A DNA stretch of 64,000 bases from Burkholderia sp. FERM BP-3421. Lineage in GTDB: Bacteria > Pseudomonadota > Gammaproteobacteria > Burkholderiales > Burkholderiaceae. Location: contig NZ_CP117780.1 in the NCBI RefSeq assembly GCF_028657905.1, positions 310,001 to 374,000 of the forward strand, written 5' to 3'. Both the position numbers and the translations under genes were made by a program. Below, piece after piece: positions 29,298-37,584 of this stretch (position 1 is the stretch's first letter; the number at the start of each line of letters is the position of its first letter). The notes under the pieces are model-generated. The model worked only from the letters and a program-made list of their open reading frames with translations, was not told where the DNA came from and searched no databases.

Positions 29298-29616
29298 GAA
29301 TCCTGGATCTGATCCAGGGTGAGTTTTGCGGCGTTTCAGCGCCAGCCGGCCCCACCGAAATCCCCGGTTGCCGGGCGAATTCCGCTGGCGCCGACGCTTC
29401 GAGAACAGCGTGAGGCCGGCTCTCGCTGTAATCCCGGCGCGCTATCGGCGCTACCCGGTCGGTTCGCATCGGGTGTTCCATCGTGAAACGGCGCACTCGC
29501 TGGACGTGATCCGGGTGTTGCACCAGCGCATGGATGTCGACCGGCATTTATCGTCGGCCTGCCCCGTGGGACGCGCTCACGCCACCCATCGCGCCCAAGC
29601 TCGGACGCGTACCCGA
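29298..29616. other. Intergenic region
   Basis: I see no supported gene. The first 90 bp (gatccagggtgag onward) resemble the sequence at about 26706-26760 on the other side of the dehydrogenase/LysR pair. The rest is shared by weak frames without family motifs. Confidence 0.5.
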
Positions 29617-29952
29617 TCATGTCTCCCACTGCGCCTGCGCGCGCAACACGCCGGCGCGCCCCCCGGGCAGCGGCGAGCGCATGGGCCTCACGCCCGGCGC
29701 AGCGGCGCCCGCCGCCGGCGCATAGCGCGACCGGATCGCCGCCGCGACCGTGCAGCGGCGGCAGTGCTCGTCGGGCCAGACGGGCGCACGCGCATCCCAC
29801 GGCGCGAGACGGCGCGACGACGACGGCGACGGCGCGTCCGCCGCCCGCGACGCGGTCGCGGCGCGCACGCCCTCTCCGCCGTCGCACGCGCTCAGCGCCA
29901 TGCTCAGCGCGAGCGTCGTCAGCGTCACTGCCCATCGTCCTGTCCGCGTCAT
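29617..29952 (-). CDS. Small predicted lipoprotein
   Basis: Choosing the ATG at 29950-29952 gives 111 residues with a textbook lipoprotein signal: basic start MTRTGR, hydrophobic core, and lipobox LSAC with Cys23. The open frame continues upstream, but only this start yields the signal peptide. The mature part is Ala/Pro/Arg-rich with no domain I know; it has a CRRC pair (EHCRRC) of possible interest. The product should be anchored in the outer or inner membrane facing the periplasm. It stands alone. AT-rich DNA lies just upstream, consistent with a promoter. Confidence 0.6.
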   Translation of the reverse strand: MTRTGRWAVTLTTLALSMALSACDGGEGVRAATASRAADAPSPSSSRRLAPWDARAPVWPDEHCRRCTVAAAIRSRYAPAAGAAAPGVRPMRSPLPGGRAGVLRAQAQWET

Positions 29953-30370
29953 CTGTATCCTTGGTCGTTCACAACGGCCGCATAAATTAACGTCAACAAT
30001 CGCGATCCGCGAGCTTCTTTTTTTGCTAAATTCTGTCCAATTCTGTCGGCCACCACCGCCGACGGCGAACGGCCCGCCGAGACGGGTCGCTATGGGGGCG
30101 AAGGACATCGTATGACGCTGCGCGAGAGGTGTCATCCTGCTCGGCCCGCCTTGGGCAACGGGCCTGTCGTCGGCCAGCCGGCGCTCGCCCGGGCGCGGAT
30201 TGCGGCGGCGCGTTCGCGCGCCGGGCGCCGTATCGTGCCCCGTCGCGGCCGCGCCGCGCCCCGCCGCTCGACCGGTGCGCCCGCGGCTTCGCCGCAGCGG
30301 CTTTTCCCCACGAGCCGGCCGGATCTTGCTACATTTCGCCCCCCTTCCACCACCTCTCCAGGAGTCGATC
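29953..30370. other. Divergent promoter region
   Basis: About 420 bp between the lipoprotein gene (-) and the response regulator gene (+). AT-rich patches at 29980-30040 probably serve the leftward gene. Immediately before 30371 the sequence ccaggagtcgatc gives the response regulator a good AGGAG ribosome site. Confidence 0.6.
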
Positions 30371-31153
30371 TTGACGAGCCGCATCCATGCGCCCGGCCTT
30401 GCCGTCGTGGAAGACGACGTGGGACTGTGCGACGACCTGGTGGATTTCCTGTGCAGCCGGGGTTTCGACGCGCGCGGCTACCATAGCGCCGAAGCATTAC
30501 AACTCGGCGTGACGACCGCGCGCCTCGATCTCGTCGTGCTCGACGTGCTGCTGCCCGGCGCGGACGGCGTGGAGACGGCGCGCTGGCTGCATCGCACCCG
30601 ACCCGACATCGGCATCGTGATGCTGACGAGCCTCGACTCGACGCACACCCAGGTCGACAGCCTCACGGCCGGCGCCGACGCCTATCTTGCCAAGAACGCC
30701 TCGCTCGACGTGATCGAGGCGACCTGCCGCGCCGTGCTGCGGCGGCGCGACGCGATGCACGCACCGGCGGCCGGCGATCCGGCGGCCGGCGCACCGGCGG
30801 CCGGCGCACCGGTAGCCGCCGCGCCCGCGGCCGACCACTGGACGCTGACGCCGCACGTCTGCCTGCTCACCACGCCGGCCGGCACGCGCATCGCGATCAC
30901 GCCGGCGGAAGCGGCCTTCCTGCGGCCGCTGTTCGAGCGCGCGGGCACGCCGGTCGAGCGCAGCGATCTCCTCGCGAGCATGGGCAAGCAGGAAACCCTG
31001 TCCAGCCTGCGCAACCTCGACAACTGCGTGCGCCGCCTGCGCGGCAAGGTCCGCCACGCGGCCGGGCTCGAATTCCCGATCCGGCCGAGCTACGGGCTCG
31101 GCTACCTGTTCGCGGCGCCGGGCAGCGTGGTCCCGATGCCGGGACCGGCGTGA
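30371..31153 (+). CDS. OmpR-type response regulator
   Basis: The start is TTG at 30371, eight bases after AGGAG; no in-frame ATG fits the N-terminus, and the frame upstream is not protein-like. The product has 260 residues. The receiver domain begins LAVVEDDVGLCDD with phospho-acceptor Asp58 (VVLDVLLPGADG) and the Lys of LAKNASLD in place of the usual KPF. A linker of Ala-Pro-Gly pentapeptides follows, then a winged-helix DNA-binding domain of the OmpR type (SLRNLDNCVRRLRGKVRHAA, SYGLGYLF). It overlaps the kinase gene by TGATG, so the two form a two-component pair. Its targets are unknown. Confidence 0.9.
   Translation: MTSRIHAPGLAVVEDDVGLCDDLVDFLCSRGFDARGYHSAEALQLGVTTARLDLVVLDVLLPGADGVETARWLHRTRPDIGIVMLTSLDSTHTQVDSLTAGADAYLAKNASLDVIEATCRAVLRRRDAMHAPAAGDPAAGAPAAGAPVAAAPAADHWTLTPHVCLLTTPAGTRIAITPAEAAFLRPLFERAGTPVERSDLLASMGKQETLSSLRNLDNCVRRLRGKVRHAAGLEFPIRPSYGLGYLFAAPGSVVPMPGPA
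30761..30820 (+). repeat. 15-bp tandem repeat, 4 copies, in the response regulator linker
   Basis: Four units of GCACCGGCGGCCGGC with small changes (30761, 30776, 30791, 30806) encode APAAG-type pentapeptides joining receiver and DNA-binding domains. The number of units could vary between strains without breaking the frame. Confidence 0.85.
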
Positions 31154-33087
31154 TGCGCGGCGCGCGCTCACGCGCCGTCCGATCGCTCGCGCAGTGCGTC
31201 GGATGGCTCGCGCTGTGCCTGCTGCTCCCGGCCGCGGCGTGCCGCGCCGCGGCCGTCGCGCCGCCGCTCGTGCTCACGGCCGACACCAGACAGGCCACGC
31301 TCGCCGGCCACCTCGCGCGCCACATCGATCCGGACGGCCGCCTCGGCGTGGACGAGATCGCCCGCACGGCCGCCTTCGCGCCACTGCCCGGCTTCAGCAC
31401 CGGCGGCTACAGCGCCGCCGCCCAGTGGTATCGCGTCACCGTCGCGCGCACGGCGCAGGCGCGCGCGGATTGGGTCCTGGAACTCGGGCAGGCCTACCTC
31501 GACGACGTCCGCGTCTATCTGCCGCAAGCGGCGGGCGGCTTCAGCGAAGTCCGGCTGGGACGCACGGTGCCCTATGCGCAACGGCCGCTGCCGACCCGCC
31601 TGCACACGCTGCGGCTGCATCTGCCGGACACGCAGCCGCGCACGCTCTACGTGCGCGTCGCCTCGATCAGCACGCTGTCGTTCTTCGGCGAGGTGTGGGA
31701 TCCCGACGCATTCATCGGCAAGGAAACGCGCGGCAATTTCGCCTACGGCGGCTACTTCGGCATGCTGCTGCTGTCGATCGTCATGTATGCGTTGCTGGGC
31801 AGCTGGCTGCGCGACGCGTCGCTGCTCGCCTACGCCATGTACGTGGTCACGCTGTTCGTGTCGTACCTGACGCTGAACGGCTATGCGGCCGTCGTGTTCG
31901 CGCCCGACGATCCGCGCTGGCTGGTCGCGCTGACGGGGCTCGGCTCGATGACCGGCACCCTGACCGCGATCCTGATGTGGGACCGCTTCCTCGACCTGGG
32001 CCGCCACATGCCCCGCGTGCACCGCACGATGATGGTCTGGGCCGGCCTGCTGATTCCCGGCATGTTCAGCGTCGTGTCACCGGCCTATCGGGTCTTCGCC
32101 AATGTCTCGAACGGTTCCGCGGCGCTGCTCACGCTCGCGGTGCTGCCGGGCATCGTGCTGTGGCGCATCGCGCGCGAACCCCGGCAGCCGCTGCTGTACC
32201 TGTACTTCCTCGCGTTCATCTGCGCCATGCTGAGCGCGGGCCTGCAGGCGGGCATGGCGGTCGGGGCGGTGCCGCTCAACTGGATCACCCTCAACGGCTA
32301 TCAGGTCGGCTCGCTCGTGCACGTGCTGCTGCTCAATCTCGCGCTTGCCTGGCGCGTCAAGCAGATCCAGCACGACAAGCTGCGCGCCGAACAGGCGGCG
32401 CTCGCCGCCGCGCAACGCGCGGGCGAACAACGGCAACTGGTTGCGATGCTGTCGCACGAATTCCGCACGCCGCTCGCCGCGATCTCGCGCGCGGCGCAGT
32501 GGCTCGGCCTCAAGCTCGCGCCGCTCGCGGACCCCGATCGCGAGCGCCTCGCCCAGATCCGCACGCGGGCCGACGGCCTGTTCGCGCTGGTGGACAAGTT
32601 CCTCGTCTCGGAGGCGCTCGATTATCGGATGGCGGCCCTGTCGCGCGAACCGGTCGGGCTGCAGGCGTTCCTGCACCACACGCTCGACGCGCTCGACGAC
32701 GGCCGCGCGCTCGCGCGCATCCGCTGCCGGATCGAACCGCCCGACACCGCGTGCCGCGTGGACCCGACCCTGTTCGGCCTCGCGATCGGCAATCTCGTCG
32801 TCAACGGCCTGCGCTACTCGCCCGAGCATCATCCCGTGGCCGTCACCGCGACGCGCGACGCGCACGCGTGCGTGATCGACATCATCGACCAGGGCGTCGG
32901 CATGAACGAGGCCGAGCTGGCCCGGCTCGGCACGCCGTACTTCCGCGCGCATGCGACGGCGAGCGCCGGCACGGGGCTCGGCTTCCTGCTCGCCCGCAAG
33001 ATCATCGAGGCGCACGGCGGCACGCTCAGCGTGCGCAGCGCGCCGGGCGCCGGCACGACGATGAGCGTGCGCGTGCCGGCGGCCTGA
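31153..33087 (+). CDS. 7TM (7TMR-DISM) sensor histidine kinase
   Basis: The protein has about 644 residues. A signal-like helix starts it, followed by an extracytoplasmic beta domain of about 150 residues (WYRVTVARTAQARADWVLEL, TLYVRV) of the 7TMR-DISM extracellular type. A bundle of about seven membrane helices follows (about 190-400). The dimerisation/phosphoacceptor domain has H435 in LSHEFRTPL, and the ATPase domain shows N, G1 and G2 boxes (NLVVNGLRYS, DQGVGMN, GTGLGFLLARKI). Extracellular domains of this class are thought to bind carbohydrates or other small ligands. The start ATG overlaps the regulator stop, and a GTG at 31150 is also possible. Both partners are present, so the phosphorelay should work. 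Confidence 0.92.
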   Translation: MRGARSRAVRSLAQCVGWLALCLLLPAAACRAAAVAPPLVLTADTRQATLAGHLARHIDPDGRLGVDEIARTAAFAPLPGFSTGGYSAAAQWYRVTVARTAQARADWVLELGQAYLDDVRVYLPQAAGGFSEVRLGRTVPYAQRPLPTRLHTLRLHLPDTQPRTLYVRVASISTLSFFGEVWDPDAFIGKETRGNFAYGGYFGMLLLSIVMYALLGSWLRDASLLAYAMYVVTLFVSYLTLNGYAAVVFAPDDPRWLVALTGLGSMTGTLTAILMWDRFLDLGRHMPRVHRTMMVWAGLLIPGMFSVVSPAYRVFANVSNGSAALLTLAVLPGIVLWRIAREPRQPLLYLYFLAFICAMLSAGLQAGMAVGAVPLNWITLNGYQVGSLVHVLLLNLALAWRVKQIQHDKLRAEQAALAAAQRAGEQRQLVAMLSHEFRTPLAAISRAAQWLGLKLAPLADPDRERLAQIRTRADGLFALVDKFLVSEALDYRMAALSREPVGLQAFLHHTLDALDDGRALARIRCRIEPPDTACRVDPTLFGLAIGNLVVNGLRYSPEHHPVAVTATRDAHACVIDIIDQGVGMNEAELARLGTPYFRAHATASAGTGLGFLLARKIIEAHGGTLSVRSAPGAGTTMSVRVPAA

Positions 33088-33149
33088 ACGCGCCGCCGCG
33101 ACCTGCCTCGGTGAGACCGCCTCGGTGAGCGATTCCGTGACTCGGGGGT

Positions 33150-33449
33150 TTAGTGGTAATCGTCTTCGCGCTGATGACGGATCGCGAGGATCGTGACCTG
33201 CCGGTCATCCTCGATCTCGAACAGCGCGACGTAGCCCGACGCGCCGAACGAGACGATCAACTCGCGCAGGAACGGATTGCGCGCATCGACCTTGCGGCAG
33301 GTGAAGGGAAAGGTCTGCAGGATCGTCAGGCTCTGGCGGATGGTCGCGAGCGCCCGTTCCCCGGTGTCGAGATCCTCGTCGAGCCAGAAGCGGTACAAGC
33401 GGACCAGGTCCTCGCGCGCCGCGCGGGTATAGCGGACGCGATAGCTCAA
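33150..33449 (-). CDS. RelE/ParE-family toxin
   Basis: The 99-residue toxin has the RelE/ParE fold signature: YTRAAREDLVRLYRFW at the N-terminus, RELIVSFGASGYVALFEIEDDRQVTILAIRHQRE in the last strands. Start is TTG at 33447-33449, overlapping the antitoxin stop as TTGA, which keeps toxin translation low and coupled. It would either cleave mRNA at the ribosome or poison gyrase; sequence alone does not decide which. It is complete in length for the family. Confidence 0.88.
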   Translation of the reverse strand: MSYRVRYTRAAREDLVRLYRFWLDEDLDTGERALATIRQSLTILQTFPFTCRKVDARNPFLRELIVSFGASGYVALFEIEDDRQVTILAIRHQREDDYH

Positions 33450-33721
33450 CCGGCCGCCTTCGCGGCGCGGGCGGCCTGCAACATCGCGTCGAGTTCGTCG
33501 TGCACGTCGTCGGCGTCATGGTAGACGCCCGTGCGGCGCGCTTCCTCGCGCGCCGCCAGCCCGCGGGCCACGAATTCGCGCTGCAGGCGACGCCGCGCGA
33601 TGCCATCGCGCAACGCCTCTTCCATGAACGCGGACAGCGTTTCATGCTCGGCCAGTTCGGCTTCGGCCGCCTGGCGCAGTTCCGGATCGACACGCAGCGC
33701 CGGCATGGTGGCAGTCTTCAT
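33446..33721 (-). CDS. Antitoxin of the RelE/ParE pair
   Basis: A 91-residue protein from the ATG at 33721 (a GTG lies 3 bp upstream; GAGGT provides the ribosome site). The N-terminal ALRVDPELRQAAEAELAEHETLSAFMEEAL is a ribbon-helix-helix DNA-binding domain; the charged C-terminal half (DADDVHDELDAML) would wrap the toxin. It neutralises the toxin and probably represses the pair. Confidence 0.86.
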   Translation of the reverse strand: MKTATMPALRVDPELRQAAEAELAEHETLSAFMEEALRDGIARRRLQREFVARGLAAREEARRTGVYHDADDVHDELDAMLQAARAAKAAG

Positions 33722-33732
33722 CACGCACCTCG

Positions 33733-33752
33733 TGCATTACAAATGTGATGCA
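33733..33752. promoter_or_regulatory. Inverted repeat before the toxin-antitoxin pair
   Basis: TGCAT (33733-33737) and ATGCA (33748-33752) form an inverted repeat in the promoter region just upstream of the antitoxin. It is a candidate site for autorepression. The arms are short, so confidence is low. Confidence 0.35.
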
Positions 33753-33868
33753 TCTTAGCACGAAAGCGGCGGGCCCGAGCAACGCGCCGCCTGCCGGCAT
33801 GGAAGGTCGCGCGAATCGAAGATTCGCGTTTCGGTTGCGTCATCGTGAAATCAGTATATAAAGTAGCG

Positions 33869-34963
33869 ATGCCCGATCGACATGCCTGGCTCCATACGCC
33901 CCTCGACGCCTACCAGCGCTGGCAGGAAACCGCCGCCGTCGGCGCGCACCGACGGCCGTTCGCCGCGCGCTCGGTGATCCAGCACCGGGCGATGTTCGAG
34001 CACTTCCATCGGCATCTCGGCGCGCAGCGCGTCTCGCTCGCGACCTTCGGGGCCGTGCATCTCGACGCCTTCTTCGACAGCCTCGCGCCGCGCTGCGCGC
34101 CAGGCACCACCACCCGCCTGCGTTATCTGAAGCTGCTCGACCGCCTGTGCCGCCATCTGGTCGAGACGGACGTGCGCGACGCCAATCCGGTCGCGCCGTA
34201 CCTGCTCGCCGCATGCTGGCCCGATTCGGAGCCCGATCCGCTGTTCCTGTCCAGCGACGACGACCGGCGTTTGCAGCAGCACGTCGGCGAACTCGATGCG
34301 CTGGCGCCGCGCGCGCTACGCAACCGCGCGATCACCGCGCTGCTGCTCGCGACCGGCATCACCGCCCACGAATTGCGCGTCGCGCGGCGCGCGCACCTCG
34401 TGCCGGCGGGTCCCGCGCCGTACATCGAGATCCCCGCGCATGGCGCACGGCCCGCGCGTCAGGTCGCGCTCGCGGCGTTCGCGCTGCCGGCCTTGCGTCA
34501 ATGGCTGGCGAGCACGGCGGCCGATGCGACGGCGCGACTGTTCCCCGCGCCCCGCGGCGGCGCGATGAACGACGCCACCCTCGGCCTGATCGTCCGCGAC
34601 GCGCTGGGCGCGCTCGACATCCGTCTGCCGGACATGAGCCCGCGCGTGCTGCGCAACACCTGCGCGCGCCGCGCGCTGCAAGCCGGCGAACCCGGCGATG
34701 CGGTCGGCGCGGCGCTCGGCCTGACCAGCCCGCGCACCATCCAGCGTCTCATCGCGACGCTCGGGCCGGCGGCCATCGACGCCGCCGCGGCACGCGCGCC
34801 TCAGTCCGCGCGCCCGGCCGCCGCGGCAGGCCCACCCACGCCGGATGCGGCCGGGCCGGGCGTCGCTACGCCGGGCGTCGCTACGCCGGGCGTCGCCACG
34901 CCGGGCGTCGCCACGCCGGATGTCTCCCCCTCCCACCCGCCTCCCAGCGCGCGAAGCAGCTGA
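33869..34963 (+). CDS. Tyrosine-recombinase-like protein lacking key catalytic residues
   Basis: From the ATG at 33869 the product has 364 residues; a GTG at 33845 would add eight. The N-terminal part (about 15-120) is a SAM-like core-binding domain, and the rest aligns with tyrosine recombinases. The first catalytic Arg position (usually GLRxSEL) is GITAHEL. The HxLRHT motif is RVLRNT, keeping the Arg but not the His. The expected tyrosine after LGLTSPRTIQ is missing. It therefore probably binds DNA without cutting it, or is decaying. The C-terminus after about residue 315 is a Pro/Ala tail with four GVATP repeats, produced where the gene runs into the efflux operon: the last 163 bp overlap the outer membrane gene on the other strand. 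Confidence 0.75.
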   Translation: MPDRHAWLHTPLDAYQRWQETAAVGAHRRPFAARSVIQHRAMFEHFHRHLGAQRVSLATFGAVHLDAFFDSLAPRCAPGTTTRLRYLKLLDRLCRHLVETDVRDANPVAPYLLAACWPDSEPDPLFLSSDDDRRLQQHVGELDALAPRALRNRAITALLLATGITAHELRVARRAHLVPAGPAPYIEIPAHGARPARQVALAAFALPALRQWLASTAADATARLFPAPRGGAMNDATLGLIVRDALGALDIRLPDMSPRVLRNTCARRALQAGEPGDAVGAALGLTSPRTIQRLIATLGPAAIDAAAARAPQSARPAAAAGPPTPDAAGPGVATPGVATPGVATPGVATPDVSPSHPPPSARSS

Positions 34964-36351
34964 ACCTGATCGACGGCCACCTGCCCGTCCGCCGCCGCCA
35001 CTTGCGCCTGCACGCTCGTCAGCGTGCGGGTCGCATCGAGATCGTCGAGAAAGGACGCGCGCCCGGCCCGATAGAGCCGGTGCGTCTCGTCGGCCGACTG
35101 CCGGGCGGATTCATAGGCGACGCGCAGCGCATCCGCGCGCTGCGTGTCGGCCGCATAGGTCGCGAGGCTCGTCTCGGTCTCGCGCAGCGCGCGCAGCACC
35201 ACGCCGTCGAAATTCGCGAGCGCGCCGCGCGTCGCCGCCTCCGCCTCGCGCACGCGCGCGCGCTGGCCGTTCACCGGGAAATTCCAGCTGATCAGCGGTC
35301 CGAACGACCAGCGGTTGGTCTTCGACGACAGCAGATCGCCCGCGATGCCGACCGACCCGACACCCGCGCCGAAGCTGATCGACGGATACAGTTCGCCCAC
35401 GGCAACGCCGATGCGCGCGGTCGCGGCCGCCAGCTGCCGCTCGGCCTGCCGCACGTCCGGACGACGCCTGAGCAGCGCCGCGCCGTCGCCGACCGGGATC
35501 GGCTGGCGCAGCGTCGGCAGCGCGGCGCAACGCAAGACGCCCGCCGGCAGATCGGCCGGCGCGCGCGCGAGCAACGCGGCGAGCTGGTACTGCGCGACCC
35601 GCCGCCGCCCCTCGAAGCGCGGCGGCTCGGCGGCCAGCGTCTGGACCTGGGTCACGCCGCGCGTCACCTCCGACTGGCTACCGCGCCCGGCATCGCGCAA
35701 CTGCCGCGTGAGCGCGACGCGCTTCTGCTGCAGGGCGACCGAATCCCGCGCGATGGCCAGCTCCTCGGCGGCGGAACACGATTCGACATACGCGCGCACC
35801 ACGTCGGCCACCACGGCGATCCGCGCGAGGTCGCCCGCCGCCGCGACGGCCTCGGTGTCCGCGCGCGCCGCCTCGACGCCGCGCCGCAGCGTGCCGAACA
35901 GATCCAGCTCATAGGACACGCTGAGCCCCAGGCTGCCCTCGGTCTCCACCGGCAGCTTGCTCGACAGCAGATACTGCTCGGCCGATTCCTGCGCGCGCTG
36001 GAACGCCGCCGACGCGCCGCCCGCGAACCCGCCCTGCGCATCGGCCACCGCCAGCGCGGCGCGCGACCGCGCGAGGTTCGCGGCCGCGACGCGCAGATCG
36101 GTATTCGACTGCAAGGCCTGCCGGACGAGCGTGTCGAGCAGCGGATCGTCGTACAGCCGCCACCAGTCCGCCGGCAGCGCACGCTGCGACACCGGCGCAC
36201 GGTCGGCGCCCGCGATGGCGCCCTGCGCGAGCGGCGCGTGAATCAGCGCGCCGTCCGGCGTGCGATAGTCCGGCCCCACCGTGACGCACGCGCCAAGCGC
36301 CGCGACGAGCGGCAGCAGCGCGCACGCGCGCGCGATCCGGCGGCGCGTCAT
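34801..36351 (-). CDS. Outer membrane efflux lipoprotein (NodT/OprM type)
   Basis: The 516-residue protein starts at ATG 36349-36351 and opens with a lipoprotein signal (lipobox LGAC) followed by VTVGPDYRTPD, typical of the RND/EmrA-type outer membrane factor family. Two TolC-like repeats of coiled-coil helices follow (about 70-260 and 270-470). It is the exit duct of the pump encoded by the operon. Its start overlaps the end of the fusion-protein gene as ATGA. The C-terminus carries an unusual tail (GVATP repeats, then PAASGVGGPAAAAG) that goes past the end of the family and overlaps the convergent recombinase-like gene. Confidence 0.92.
   Translation of the reverse strand: MTRRRIARACALLPLVAALGACVTVGPDYRTPDGALIHAPLAQGAIAGADRAPVSQRALPADWWRLYDDPLLDTLVRQALQSNTDLRVAAANLARSRAALAVADAQGGFAGGASAAFQRAQESAEQYLLSSKLPVETEGSLGLSVSYELDLFGTLRRGVEAARADTEAVAAAGDLARIAVVADVVRAYVESCSAAEELAIARDSVALQQKRVALTRQLRDAGRGSQSEVTRGVTQVQTLAAEPPRFEGRRRVAQYQLAALLARAPADLPAGVLRCAALPTLRQPIPVGDGAALLRRRPDVRQAERQLAAATARIGVAVGELYPSISFGAGVGSVGIAGDLLSSKTNRWSFGPLISWNFPVNGQRARVREAEAATRGALANFDGVVLRALRETETSLATYAADTQRADALRVAYESARQSADETHRLYRAGRASFLDDLDATRTLTSVQAQVAAADGQVAVDQVQLLRALGGGWEGETSGVATPGVATPGVATPGVATPGPAASGVGGPAAAAGRAD
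34858..34917. repeat. 15-bp repeat coding GVATP on both strands
   Basis: Four units of GGGCGTCGCTACGCC or GGGCGTCGCCACGCC (34858, 34873, 34888, 34903). The unit is nearly its own reverse complement, so the + strand frame of the recombinase-like gene and the - strand frame of the efflux gene both read GVATP repeats. Confidence 0.9.
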
Positions 36352-37337
36352 TGCGAGGCTCCGGCGGCGCGCGCCGCCGAAGCGGCCCCCGTATGGACGG
36401 CCCCCGCATGGGCGGCCCCCGCATGGGCGGCCCCCGCGGAAGCGGGCGCCGCCTTCCCGGCATACGCCGGCTCGCGCATCGCGACGGTGGCGGTGCGGCC
36501 CGCGATCATGCGGAAGTCGTCCGGCACCTCGTCGAGCGCGACCCGCACCGGAATCCGCTGGGCCAGCCGCACCCAGCTGAACGCCGGGTTCACGTTGGGC
36601 AGCAGGTTCGCGCCCTGCGTGCGGTCGCGATCCTCGATCGCGGCGACGATGCTCTGCACGTGGCCGCGCAGCGGGCGCGGCTCGCCCATCACGGTGATCT
36701 CGACCGGCTGGCCGAGATGGATGCCGCGCAGCTTGGTTTCCTCGAAATAGCCGTCGACGCGGAACGAGTGCAGATCGACCACCGACAGCACCGGCCGCGC
36801 CGCGCTCACGTATTCGCCGCGGCGCGGCGCGCGATCGTTCAGGTAGCCGTCGACGGGGCTCACGATGGTCGTGCGCTGCAGGTTCAGCTGCGCGGTGTCG
36901 ACGCTGACCTGCGCGTCCGCGACGGCGGCCTCGCCCTGCTCGACGCGCGTGCGGCTTTCCTCGACCCCCTCGCGCGCGACCAGGTTGCCGAGCGCGAGGT
37001 TGCGCGCGTATTCGCGGCGCGCCTGCGCGAGCGTCGCCTGACGCTGCCGCAGCGCGGCCTGCGCGAGGCGCTCGGCGAGCGCGTAACGCGCCTGGTCGAT
37101 CACGAACAGCACCTGGCCGCGCGTGACCGGCTGGTCGTCCTTGACCTCGACCGCGGTGATGAGCCCCGACACATCGGGGGCGACCTGGATCACGTCCGCG
37201 CGGACGTGGCCGTCGCGCGTCCAGGGCGAGAACATGTAGTAGTCGACGATCCGCCACAGGACGACCGCCGCCGCCGCGACGACGATCAGGGTCAGCAGGA
37301 TCTTGCCGACGGAGACTGCGCTGCGCTTGACGTTCAC
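36348..37337 (-). CDS. Membrane fusion protein (HlyD/AaeA family)
   Basis: The 329-residue protein has one N-terminal membrane helix (VGKILLTLIVVAAAAVVLWRIVDYYMF), a lipoyl-like half (VDYYMFSPWTRDGHVRADVIQVAPDVSGLITAVEVKD), an alpha-hairpin, the second lipoyl half with SPVDGYLNDRAPRRGEYV, and a beta-barrel. That order and the WTRDGHVRADV motif are those of the aromatic-acid efflux adaptor AaeA/EmrA group. It bridges the inner membrane FUSC protein and the outer membrane duct. The start lies 2 bp from the end of the DUF1656 gene. The C-terminal tail has AHAGA repeats from a 15-bp repeat. Confidence 0.93.
   Translation of the reverse strand: MNVKRSAVSVGKILLTLIVVAAAAVVLWRIVDYYMFSPWTRDGHVRADVIQVAPDVSGLITAVEVKDDQPVTRGQVLFVIDQARYALAERLAQAALRQRQATLAQARREYARNLALGNLVAREGVEESRTRVEQGEAAVADAQVSVDTAQLNLQRTTIVSPVDGYLNDRAPRRGEYVSAARPVLSVVDLHSFRVDGYFEETKLRGIHLGQPVEITVMGEPRPLRGHVQSIVAAIEDRDRTQGANLLPNVNPAFSWVRLAQRIPVRVALDEVPDDFRMIAGRTATVAMREPAYAGKAAPASAGAAHAGAAHAGAVHTGAASAARAAGASQ
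36384..36443 (-). repeat. 15-bp tandem repeat in the fusion-protein tail
   Basis: Four units of GGCCCCCGCATGGGC-type sequence (36384, 36399, 36414, 36429) encode the AGAAHAGA-like tail of the membrane fusion protein. As in the two other minisatellites nearby there are exactly four 15-bp units. Confidence 0.8.
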
Positions 37338-37338
37338 G

Positions 37339-37551
37339 TTAGCTCACCACCATGCGATGCGAAATGAAAATGACCGCGGCCAGCACGAACACGTAGATGC
37401 CGAGATCGAAGACGGAGCGATGCCAGACCAGCCGATAGAAGCCGACCCAGGTGAGCAGGCGCCCGATCGCGAGGTTGATCAGATAGGCGATCAGCATCAG
37501 GAACAGCGGCGCGGGCACGAACACGCCGAACACATCGACTTCACCGATCAT
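37339..37551 (-). CDS. DUF1656 small membrane protein of the efflux operon
   Basis: The 70-residue protein has two predicted membrane helices (FGVFVPAPLFLMLIAYLINLAIG and the C-terminal LGIYVFVLAAVIFIS) separated by a loop with LVWHRSVFDL. This is the DUF1656/AaeX family, always found between the FUSC and HlyD genes of such pumps; its precise job is unknown. It starts at ATG 37549-37551, 33 bp after the FUSC stop, and ends 1 bp before the fusion gene. Confidence 0.9.
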   Translation of the reverse strand: MIGEVDVFGVFVPAPLFLMLIAYLINLAIGRLLTWVGFYRLVWHRSVFDLGIYVFVLAAVIFISHRMVVS

Positions 37552-37584
37552 GCCCGCCTCCGCGTGGTGTCATGGCGCGTGTGC

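Noticed and set aside
34858..34917. CRISPR array
   Set aside because: Units are 15 bp, adjacent without spacers and in coding frames.
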